Source: Microcoleus vaginatus WJT46-NPBG5 (lineage in GTDB: Bacteria; Cyanobacteriota; Cyanobacteriia; Cyanobacteriales; Oscillatoriaceae). Taken from it: DNA of 64,000 nucleotides. Positions 1 to 7,307 of this stretch are shown here, piece by piece; the first letter of the stretch is position 1; each line of letters opens with the position of its first letter. Location of the stretch: the NCBI GenBank assembly GCA_019359355.1, contig JAHHHM010000009.1:62001-126000 (forward strand), given 5' to 3'. The notes under the pieces were generated by a model. That model did no database searches. It worked only from the letters and a program-made list of their open reading frames with translations, and had not been told where the DNA came from. A program made the position numbers and the translations under genes.

Positions 1-624
1 ACGATAGTAGGTGGGCTAGGGAATGACACTTACGCGATAGACAGCAGCAGTGCTGTGGTTACTGAAGAGGTGGGTGCCGGCACAGACGCCGTCTACGCCT
101 ATGCCAGTTACTCCCTAAGTCCAAACGTCGAAAACCTCAACCTCCAAGGCAGCGCTTATTACGGCTATGGCAACGAACTTGACAACTCTATTGTTGGTAG
201 TAGCGGCTATAACTTCCTTTGGGGCAGGGCAGGAAATGACACCCTCAGAGGAGGTGCCGGCAGCGATGAATTGATTGGAAGTGCCGGTGCAGATTATTTT
301 ACCTTCAACTCTCGCAGTGAAGGTGTTGATACCATTCGCGACTTCAGCCGGATAGAAGGCGATAAAATTGGGCTGTCAGCCAGTGGGTTTGGCGGCGGCT
401 TAATCACCACAACCGGCTCAAGACCTGGATCGCTGCATCCCTCACAGTTTGTCGTTGGCGCTGCGGCTGCTGATTCGAGTGATCGCATCATCTATAACTC
501 ATCAACCGGCGCACTCTTTTTTGATTCAGATGGTACAGGAGCAAACTTACAGGTTCAATTCGCTTACCTACTAGAACAAAACAGGCCAATTCTAATTAGC
601 AGTGACTTCCAGGTTATTGCCTAA
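1..624 (+). CDS. RTX-type calcium-binding protein, C-terminal part (5' truncated by window edge)
   Basis: The reading frame is open from base 1, so the true start lies upstream. Visible are nonapeptide-like RTX units (GGLGNDTY near the start, GRAGNDTLRGGAGSDELIG about residues 77-95), then a region with the DFSRIEGDKI and SSTGALFFDSDGTG motifs that close many cyanobacterial secreted RTX proteins. RTX repeats bind calcium and fold after type I secretion; that is family knowledge, and no secretion genes are visible here. The protein ends at residue 207 of the visible part. What the missing N-terminal part does cannot be said. Confidence 0.85.
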   Translation, partial: TIVGGLGNDTYAIDSSSAVVTEEVGAGTDAVYAYASYSLSPNVENLNLQGSAYYGYGNELDNSIVGSSGYNFLWGRAGNDTLRGGAGSDELIGSAGADYFTFNSRSEGVDTIRDFSRIEGDKIGLSASGFGGGLITTTGSRPGSLHPSQFVVGAAAADSSDRIIYNSSTGALFFDSDGTGANLQVQFAYLLEQNRPILISSDFQVIA

Positions 625-743
625 AATCGTTAGTCTTTTGCTAAAAAACCAAAGCAATTAATTTTATAAATTCAGCTCCTTTGACTGCTCAAAACTGTTA
701 GAGGAGTTTTTCTCAAACAAAATTGAAAGTAAGTAGATAACTA

Positions 744-928
744 TAGTATTACGCGTTAAAGTTAGGACAGTGAGAGAATAGAAAAGAAAGTTCCTACTCA
801 CCCAAAATAGAAAATTGGTGAGCTGTGTTAAAAACTTGGATGAAACAGAGACTGAAGGAATTTAAAACAGTCAGGGAATGTGTAGATGCAGCCTTCAAGC
901 AATGTTTTAATGTTTTTGCGTAGTGCTA
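744..928 (+). mobile_element. 185-bp internally deleted IS630 derivative (MITE-like)
   Basis: Both ends match the full element at 6083-7036. The left end reads TAGTATTACGCG (TAGCACTACGCG in the full copy) and the right end GCGTAGTGCTA. Bases 744-809 match the left end and 803-928 the right end. They join at CAAAATA, which occurs at 6141-6147 and again at 6911-6917 of the full copy, so one deletion of about 770 bp between these 7-bp repeats explains the element. A TA precedes it (742-743), but CA instead of TA follows it. It carries no transposase and could only move in trans. Confidence 0.85.
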
Positions 929-943
929 CAACAATTCCAATAA

Positions 944-3346
944 CTAAAAACCCAGGATAGTTTCAGCAGATAAATGCATCACAGAATTGGGAAACCGGCC
1001 TTTGAGTGCCGGCAGCACAGGGCAGGGTTTTTTATCTTCCAAATTATTCGGTTTATTCCAAGTAAACGGTGCTTTTTGAGAGGCAGACATCCACAGCAAA
1101 CGTTTTGCCCGTGTCATCGCCACATAAAGCAACCGAAACTCTTCTGCTGTTTTTAAATAACCGGCTTGTTCCCAAGCATTGCCAACATCTGGGATAGGTT
1201 TCTTATGTAAACCGGCACGAATTTTTGCCCTAGCAACTTCCGCCAGTGTGAACTCTCCAAGGAACTGCACTTGAGGCGGTACCCACAACCGGCCTGGAAT
1301 TGTTTGTTCGTGCAAAAATGGGAGAAAAACGTAATCCCAATCTAACCCTTTTGCCTTGTGCATGGTGATAATGGTCAGCTTGCCGGCTTGCGTATAAAGT
1401 GACTCATTATCATCTGTTTCTACGCCCTCAAATCGCTCTGAACTGACAATATCACTCAAAACTGTCAGCACAGAACTCATGGAACTATTTCCCGCATTTT
1501 GTTGAGCAACTCTTTCTGCTAATTTATCCGCTGTTGCTAACTCTGCTTGGTTATAATTCAGTGCCAAAGCCAGAAATGAAATTAAATTATAAATCGGTAA
1601 TTCCATCCGAGCACGAAGTAAACTACAACAGTAGCGACGTGCTTGCTCAACCGGCAGTGGTTGCGGTTGTGGATCGAGAGGGCCGGGATAGAGAAATTGT
1701 TCGGGTAAACTTGCTAGAGTATTAAGGTCTTGAGTGGGAATTAGCCGGCGTTCCACTAATACCGTTAGTGCCGCTTTCAAGTAATCTGGAGAATGAGGCC
1801 GGTCAAGGAATTGCAGCATCGCTAAAATTTGAGCTGGCACATGAGAACGCCGTTCTTGCTGCACCACATCATAAACAGAAATTTTGTCTTTATATTGGCG
1901 GCTGAGTTCGTTGCCTAACCATTCTCCTTGCCGGTTTTCTCGCACTAAAACTGCTGCGGTACTTTCTGGGTTTTCAGCAAATAACTCAATGACTCGCGCT
2001 CCTATCAACTGAACCGTATTATAAATATCGCGAGGCGTATAAATCTCTAAACCATGACCGACCGGATCTGGGTTCGCATTTGCTTGCGGATCTCCCACAT
2101 CAACCCGGTGAATTTGTTGCTCCTCAAAAGGCGGTTCACTTCCCGCTAAATGAGAATTATTCACCCATTTTAAGACAAAATTAGCCGCATCGATAATAAT
2201 TTGAGAACTGCGACCGGCCTCATACATTTTCACGCGCCGGTTTTCAGTTGCACAATCTTTACAAAATTCCCGAAAGTATTTTGGATCGGCAGGGGTAAAC
2301 GTAGAATTAATTGCCTGATTTGGATCTCCCACTCGCACTAAATTTAAGTTTGGGGATGGGGAATTGGGCATGGGGAATTGGGGATTGATTAATTTCCCTC
2401 TCTCCCCATCTCTACCTCTGCGCGACTGAGTTGCGAGGATTTGTAATAACCGAGTTTGTAAGGGTGAAGAATCTTGTGCTTCATCTTCAAAAACAGCAAA
2501 GACTTGGTTTTGCCATAACTGCCTTGCTCCTTCATTTTCAAGGACACGCAATGCAGCTAAGATCATGTCATCGTAATCAATAAAATTTCTGGATTCTAGC
2601 AAATTTTGATAATTTTCATATAAGCCGGCTGCAATGGTTAAAATCTCATATTCATCCTCTGAAACACCCTCGCCCATCGTGAATAAATCTTGCGGTAAGC
2701 AACCTGATGATTTGGCTTCATGAATCACTGTCATTGCCAAATTTGGCAAAACTTCTGTGCGTAAAACAGATTGCCGGCGCAGTCTTTCTGTTTCCTCTCC
2801 ATCAAATTGACGCCCTTCGAGTAATCTTTGATACCGGCGCGGATTTGCAGCGATCCACTGTTCTACACAAGTGCGAATCAGTCGGTGATTTTGTGTTGGC
2901 GTTACTAGCGTGGCAGTATCAAGGCTTAAATGTGAAAGTTCTGGATGGCGAGTGGCAATATTCAACGCCAAGCCATGCAATGTATTGACAGTAAAACCTG
3001 AATAAGGTAAAGATAAATTTTTTAGATATTCGCGAATTTTAGCTTTAATATTGGCCGCAGCGGCACGGGTAAAAGTGACAACCACCAATTGCCGGCGGGT
3101 GTGTAACTGGTTATTTGCAATTGCCAAAGCTGCGGCTGCCGCCATGCCTGTCGATTTGCCGGCACCAGGAACAGCAGAAACCGCCAAGGGACCCCCCTGC
3201 CAATCCGTCATTTGCTGCTGTCCCGAGCGTAGTCCCTCCCGAATGCGACGCACCGCCAACTCGCGTAGCGCTGCCGGTGTAAGTGCTTGCGTCTCGGTAT
3301 CTGCGCTCTCTGAATGGGTAATATTTTTATCTGAATCTTTTGGCAT
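944..3346 (-). CDS. UvrD/REP-family ATP-dependent DNA helicase
   Basis: 800-residue superfamily 1A helicase. Walker A (PGAGKST, about 60-66), motif Ia (TFTRAAAANIK, 91-101), Walker B (EDEAQD, about 288), motif III (VGDPNQAI, about 337), an AGRSSQ segment corresponding to motif IV, motif V (TMHKAKGLDWDYVF, about 660) and motif VI (LLYVAMTRAKR, about 743) are all present, so the enzyme should be an active ATP-driven translocase of repair or recombination. Exact function (UvrD, PcrA or a cyanobacterial side branch) is not resolved. An unusual stretch of about 27 residues rich in Pro, Asn and Arg lies between Walker B and motif III and is encoded by minisatellite-like DNA. No clear ribosome binding site is seen before the ATG. 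Confidence 0.9.
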   Translation of the reverse strand: MPKDSDKNITHSESADTETQALTPAALRELAVRRIREGLRSGQQQMTDWQGGPLAVSAVPGAGKSTGMAAAAALAIANNQLHTRRQLVVVTFTRAAAANIKAKIREYLKNLSLPYSGFTVNTLHGLALNIATRHPELSHLSLDTATLVTPTQNHRLIRTCVEQWIAANPRRYQRLLEGRQFDGEETERLRRQSVLRTEVLPNLAMTVIHEAKSSGCLPQDLFTMGEGVSEDEYEILTIAAGLYENYQNLLESRNFIDYDDMILAALRVLENEGARQLWQNQVFAVFEDEAQDSSPLQTRLLQILATQSRRGRDGERGKLINPQFPMPNSPSPNLNLVRVGDPNQAINSTFTPADPKYFREFCKDCATENRRVKMYEAGRSSQIIIDAANFVLKWVNNSHLAGSEPPFEEQQIHRVDVGDPQANANPDPVGHGLEIYTPRDIYNTVQLIGARVIELFAENPESTAAVLVRENRQGEWLGNELSRQYKDKISVYDVVQQERRSHVPAQILAMLQFLDRPHSPDYLKAALTVLVERRLIPTQDLNTLASLPEQFLYPGPLDPQPQPLPVEQARRYCCSLLRARMELPIYNLISFLALALNYNQAELATADKLAERVAQQNAGNSSMSSVLTVLSDIVSSERFEGVETDDNESLYTQAGKLTIITMHKAKGLDWDYVFLPFLHEQTIPGRLWVPPQVQFLGEFTLAEVARAKIRAGLHKKPIPDVGNAWEQAGYLKTAEEFRLLYVAMTRAKRLLWMSASQKAPFTWNKPNNLEDKKPCPVLPALKGRFPNSVMHLSAETILGF
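2350..2430. repeat. Minisatellite-like GGGGAATTGGG repeats inside the helicase gene
   Basis: Read on the plus strand this stretch contains GGGGATGGGGAATTGGGCATGGGGAATTGGGGATTGATT-type units followed by a T/C-rich segment of CTCTCC units. The same kind of sequence occurs between genes in this window, for example at 18168-18180 and 18291-18348. Here it is in frame and adds about 27 residues (about 306-333) to the helicase between two conserved motifs. Confidence 0.7.
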
Positions 3347-3632
3347 CGTTTGCTTGGCGGCGGAATTTTGAGCCGGTAATAATTTTGAGTTTATCTCTTA
3401 AACAGCAATTCGGAAAATCTCGTTATCCCGTCAGACGACTGCCAAAAAATATGAATATAGCAGCGGGTTTAGCCGGCATTTAACGCTTATTGTCTCTTAA
3501 TTTCCCTGTAAACTCGTCCTCCCCCAACTTTTGGCGTTTCAATTTTTGTATCAGTTATGTGTACACGATTTATTTGAGGTTAACTTAGGTACACCCAGGA
3601 AGCAGCACTCGATTTTCTCTAAAAAAATCCTT

Positions 3633-4589
3633 ATGAAAAGTGACTTCAAACCCAAATCCGCCGAATATTCCACCCAACTCAACCCACCTCAAACCTTTGC
3701 CGGCAGCCAGCGGTTTAGTGTTGTCTTGGTGCTTACAGTGCTATCTGCCGTCATGATGGCAAGCTGTGCCCAGCAAGCCAGTCAATACAACGCCTCTATG
3801 GAAAGTTCTCCCGTGCCGCCGGCAAATGCTCCAGCGCCAGCAAATCAGGCTGTCACGGCTGCTGAAGTGCCGAAAGCCGCACCCCAACTGATTAAAAATG
3901 CAGGGCTAACTCTCATGGTCAAATCTATTGACAAAACCATGAAAGAAGTTTCTGCAATTGCCCAAACCCAGCAGGGAGATATCTTAGGATTTCAGAATCA
4001 AAAGCCTCAAGATTCCAGTATGCGGCACACAGCATCCATGCGAATTCGGGTGCCGCAAAACAAATTGGAAGCGACGTTAGATGCTTTAACTAGATTGGGA
4101 ACTGTGCAAAAACAAACCCTGACGGCAGAGGATGTTTCAAATCAGTTAGTCGATTTAGATGCACGGCTGCGGAATTTGCGAAAATCTGAAGAATTGACTT
4201 TAAAAATAATGGAGCGCTCTGGTTCTATTGGGGATGTGTTAAAAGCATCTCAACAAGTCAATACCATTCGCGATGAGATTGAGCGCATTGATGCTCAGTT
4301 AAAAAAGTTGCGAGATCAGGTTGCCTACTCGACTATTTTGCTTAATCTAGAAGCGGCTGTTTCTGCTTCGTCTAAGACGCAGCCAACCTTAGGTTTGCGG
4401 ATGCAGGAAAGCTGGGGTAAAGCGACTCACTCAGTTAGTGAATTTACTTTAGGTTTACTTGCTTTGAGCATTTGGTTAGTTGCTTTCAGCCCTTATTTGC
4501 TTTTAGGGGGTGCGGCTATCTATGGCTTTCAACGATTTAGAAAACACAAGTCTCTTTCGAGGGTTCACCAGGCGAAAGTAAGGGAGTGA
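3633..4589 (+). CDS. DUF4349-domain lipoprotein
   Basis: 318 residues from the ATG at 3633. An upstream in-frame TTG at 3531 would add 34 residues ahead of the signal sequence, so the ATG is preferred. The N-terminus has a hydrophobic segment ending in a lipobox-like MMASC (Cys about 45), a Pro/Ala-rich linker, the DUF4349 core (NAGLTLMVKSIDKTMKEV onward), a central coiled coil (about 185-240) and a C-terminal membrane segment followed by basic residues. This is the usual DUF4349 plan of an envelope protein held in the membrane. Function is unknown. Its 3' end has a second, displaced copy at 7169-7268. Confidence 0.85.
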   Translation: MKSDFKPKSAEYSTQLNPPQTFAGSQRFSVVLVLTVLSAVMMASCAQQASQYNASMESSPVPPANAPAPANQAVTAAEVPKAAPQLIKNAGLTLMVKSIDKTMKEVSAIAQTQQGDILGFQNQKPQDSSMRHTASMRIRVPQNKLEATLDALTRLGTVQKQTLTAEDVSNQLVDLDARLRNLRKSEELTLKIMERSGSIGDVLKASQQVNTIRDEIERIDAQLKKLRDQVAYSTILLNLEAAVSASSKTQPTLGLRMQESWGKATHSVSEFTLGLLALSIWLVAFSPYLLLGGAAIYGFQRFRKHKSLSRVHQAKVRE

Positions 4590-4684
4590 AGGGTAGAAAT
4601 AAAGGTCGAGCCGGTGCTTGGTAATTATCTATAGCAGAACGGCTCTGATGGGATGCTTTCGTTGGGTTTCGCTTCAAATCCGGT

Positions 4685-4795
4685 TACATCGGAATCATAC
4701 AGTAGCGAAAGTGATCGTCTCGCTCGCTCTAATTAGCTAAAGCGAACGAGACGCTTGCACTACAACTCAAACAATTATGTATGATTCGATGCCAG
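4685..4795. repeat. Nested inverted repeat between convergent genes
   Basis: An inner imperfect palindrome pairs CGTCTCGCTCGCT (4716-4728) with AGCGAACGAGACG (4741-4753). An outer pair of arms, ATCGGAATCATACA and TGTATGATTCGAT, encloses it. The unit lies between the DUF4349 gene and the convergent pathogen-related gene, so it may act as a transcription barrier or be a small mobile hairpin repeat. No T-run typical of an intrinsic terminator follows. Confidence 0.6.
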
Positions 4796-4822
4796 CGGAA
4801 ACGAGATGACCTCTTCCTTTGA

Positions 4823-5479
4823 TTAATGACTTACGGGACATCCTCCGCTCGTTAACCCTGTCAAGAAATTATTGGTGTCAAAGAAATGTTCTACAGACTC
4901 AAGTTTTAAATTTTCTGTGACTTTAGCAATACTAAGACCAATAATTTCAATAGTTTCTCCTTTCCCTTGATGATCTTTGTAAGATCCCTTAAAGATACCC
5001 CAGTGTCTCCACTTAAACACAACGTTAGGAGGCCCTGCAACGACTTCGAGTAATTCCCAGTGAAAGCCGTCGGGAAAAGCTGTGTGAAAGAGGTTGTACG
5101 AGGATTGAAAGGTTTCATCAGACGCGCGGTAGTGATCTGAGTTTTCTAGAAAGAGATTATAGGTTCCCTGATCTACAATCTCTTCGGCTGTGTATTCTTT
5201 TCCGCCATTAGTTCTCATACGGAATTTATCCGTAACGACAGAGATCCATTGTTGGGGATTGGTTTTGAAGGATGCTTCCATTTCAAATGTTCTCACCAGA
5301 TTATAGGCGATCTCATTCAAAGACCCTTCGACATGATTGTGTTTCTTTTCCTTTTCCAAGGAAGCATTACTGTGAGAATAGTCTGGACGATTTCCGTACC
5401 GCCATTCTACTCCATCATCCTGTTTCAAAACTTCTTCTCTATCTTGCACCCAGAGGGGTAAGCCGGGAGTTGTACTCAT
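4823..5479 (-). CDS. Homologue of plant pathogen-related proteins (SnoaL/NTF2-like fold)
   Basis: 218 residues. The sequence follows the layout of the plant pathogen-related (PR) protein family: LPLWVQDREEVLKQDDGVEWRYGNRPDY at the N-terminus, the EGSLNEIAYNLVRTFEMEASFK block, then TDKFRMRTNGG and GFHWELLEVVAGPP, VVFKWRHWG and SVEHFFD in the C-terminal half. These proteins belong to the NTF2/SnoaL superfamily, a cone-shaped fold that binds small ligands. The true ligand is unknown. The start is supported by TAGGAGA 10 to 13 bases upstream of the ATG. The resemblance to the plant family is recalled from its sequence, not from a search. Confidence 0.75.
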   Translation of the reverse strand: MSTTPGLPLWVQDREEVLKQDDGVEWRYGNRPDYSHSNASLEKEKKHNHVEGSLNEIAYNLVRTFEMEASFKTNPQQWISVVTDKFRMRTNGGKEYTAEEIVDQGTYNLFLENSDHYRASDETFQSSYNLFHTAFPDGFHWELLEVVAGPPNVVFKWRHWGIFKGSYKDHQGKGETIEIIGLSIAKVTENLKLESVEHFFDTNNFLTGLTSGGCPVSH

Positions 5480-5622
5480 ACCTGTTAATCTCCTAGGATT
5501 TGGGTTAATACAAATCTTGATACTACAATGAAAGACTGACGGTTTTGATTCGAGAGTATTGGAAAAATAATATTAAACTGAAAATTATCGCCCTGTCAAT
5601 CCTACGCAGCCATAAACCTAAG

Positions 5623-5879
5623 AGGATGTTCTAAAAGTGAAGAGGTATTGTAAGAAAGCTCACAAGGCTTAAGCTGAAATTTGTAGATACCGGCCAGGGC
5701 TGTTTCATTCTAGTTGAGTAGTGGATATGTTAGTAAAGTATCGTACTCATCCCCCGGAGTTGTATGTCTCAACTTGCCATTCTCGAAGCCTTTGCAGACT
5801 TGCCTAACAGCTATCGCACCGAGTAACTGAATGGGAGCCAAATCCCTAACTAACAGCCTCGGTACTTTTTAGAGGACCC
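5623..5879 (+). mobile_element. Probable insertion-sequence relict with inverted ends
   Basis: The ends form an imperfect inverted repeat: AGGATGTTCTAAAAGT at the left and ACTTTTTAGAGGACCCT at the right (about 14 of 17 pairs). Inside, an ATG at 5764 opens a 20-codon ORF (MSQLAILEAFADLPNSYRTE) that recalls the first residues of ISAs1/H-repeat transposases but stops at once. A remnant of an IS with its body deleted is the simplest reading; the family is not certain. Confidence 0.4.
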
Positions 5880-6009
5880 TGACTAAATTTTGTTGGCTTA
5901 TACTCCTTTGAAAACAGATGAATACAGATGCTTAATTCGTTGAAGCGAGGATTTATTTTTTTAACCGCAGATCAATCCAGATGTTGGTGATAGTCTTTGT
6001 TGGGGAAAG

Positions 6010-6082
6010 GTTATTAGGGCTGGGATGAAATAAGATAGGCTGTGCCAGAATACTGCTGGTCTTTTTGTATCTTTTTCTTTTA
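6010..6082 (+). pseudogene. Left part of a duplicated kinase promoter region, cut by IS630
   Basis: The stretch TTAGGGCTGGGATGAAATAAG through CTTTTTGTATCTTTTTCTTTTA resembles the DNA just upstream of the Ser/Thr kinase gene (about 10688-10757). The similarity stops at the IS630 end and resumes directly after it at 7037. The insertion therefore split a copy of the kinase upstream region. Confidence 0.7.
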
Positions 6083-7036
6083 TAGCACTACGCGATAAGA
6101 TTAGGACAATGATACAATAAGAAGAAAGCTCTAAGTCCCCCAAAATAATATGCCAGCTCCCTATAGTTATGACCTGCGAACAAAAGCCATTGAGGCGTTC
6201 AAGAGAGGACAAAGAAAAAGCGAAATATGTCGTCTGCTAGAAATTAGTCGCAATACCTTAGACTTGTGGCTAAAAAAAGAAAAATCAACGGGAGACTATC
6301 AAGCCAACACGAACAGACAGAAAGGCAGAACCCCCAAAATCAAAGATGAGACAAAGTTTCAAGAGTTTATCAAAGAGCATAAAGAGCTAACTCAAGGGAG
6401 GATAGCCGAATTATGGGGAGAGGGTTTAACTCAACAAAATGTGAGTTATGCGTGTAAAAAGCTAGGCATAACCCGAAAAAAAAAACTTACGGTTATCAAG
6501 AAAGAGATGAAGAGCTGAGAACAGAGTTCATCAAAAGACTGTCAGAAGTCCCTCAAGAAAAATTAGTCTATGTCGATGAAGCTTTTTGATGAGCGAGAAG
6601 ACTATCCCTATGGTTATAGTCCTAAAGGGGAAAGATGTTACGCACTCAAACCTGGAAGAAAAAGAGAAAGAAGTAATTGGATTAGTGCGTTAAAAGCTGG
6701 AAAGTTATTAGCGCCTTTAACATTTGTTGGAGGGTGTCATCGAGATTTAGTTGAGGCTTGGCTCAAGCAAAGTCTAGTGCCTCAATTAGAAAGAGGAGAT
6801 ATCGTTATTCTTGATAATGCCACATTTCATAAGGGGGGAAAGATCAGAGAAATTATCGAAAGTGCCGGATGTGAGGTGTGGTATCTACCACCTTATTCAC
6901 CGGATTTAAACAAAATAGAAAATTGGTGGGCACTCTTAAAAATGTGGATGAAACAGAGACTGAAGGAATTTGAAACAGTCAGGGAATGTGTAGATGCAGC
7001 CTTCAAACAATGTCATAACGTTTTTGCGTAGTGCTA
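6083..7036 (+). mobile_element. IS630-family insertion sequence, full length (954 bp)
   Basis: Terminal inverted repeats TAGCACTACGC (6083-6093) and GCGTAGTGCTA (7026-7036) enclose a transposase reading region, and both sides carry TA (6081-6082 and 7037-7038), the target duplication of this family. Removing the element and one TA restores TTTTCTTTTAACAA, exactly the sequence found upstream of the kinase gene at 10746-10759. The insertion and its boundaries are thus proved within the window. Confidence 0.92.
6150..7031 (+). pseudogene. IS630-family transposase, frameshifted
   Basis: Bases 6150-6518 encode an N-terminal helix-turn-helix half (MPAPYSYDLRTKAIEAFKRG onward, 122 residues). The catalytic half continues in another frame from the A10 run at 6476-6485: KTYGYQERDEEL to LVYVDEA, a -1 shift. 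After GCT at 6581-6583 the frame breaks again; two bases seem lost from the usual DEAGFD motif, and coding resumes at 6588 in the first frame to the stop at 7031. The DDE residues are all recognisable (VDEA, ILDNATFHK, DLNKIENWW). The A10 site could be programmed frameshifting, but the second break should inactivate the enzyme. Confidence 0.85.
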
Positions 7037-7038
7037 TA

Positions 7039-7268
7039 ACAAGTTAGGGAGTATATTGATTGATAAGTTGTTAGTGGGATGAACTGCGTTCTTATGGAAC
7101 CACTGCACCAGATAGGAGAGATCATTGCTGAGCGATACCGGCTCATCAATCTTTTAGGGCAGGGTGGAAACGATTTAGAAAACACAAGTCTCTTTCTAGA
7201 GTTCAGCAGGCGAAAGCAAGAGAGTGAAGGATAGAAATGAAAAGTTGAGTTGTTGCCTGGTAATGCTC
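7039..7268 (+). pseudogene. Chimeric relict: 5' of Ser/Thr-kinase gene fused to 3' of DUF4349 gene
   Basis: Bases 7039-7167 match the upstream region and first codons of the kinase gene at 10756-10885 (shared GTTGTTAGTGGGATG, TTATGGAACCACTGCACCAG, GAGCGATACCG and TTTTAGGGCAGGGTGG). Bases 7169-7268 then match the 3' end and downstream region of the DUF4349 gene at 4531-4628 (shared AACGATTTAGAAAACACAAG and TCTCTTTC). A small ORF from ATG 7079 to TAG 7232-7234 runs across the join (51 codons); its first 30 or so residues are kinase-like up to LLGQGG and the rest is out of frame relative to DUF4349. Whether it is expressed is unknown. Confidence 0.85.
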
Positions 7269-7307
7269 TAGGCAATTCTCCCTTTAGCGTTAGAACTCTA
7301 GGGAAAA

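Noticed and set aside
5961-6212. 83-codon minus-strand ORF across the left IS630 end
   Set aside because: Spans a transposon boundary and the duplicated kinase upstream DNA, so it cannot be an old gene.
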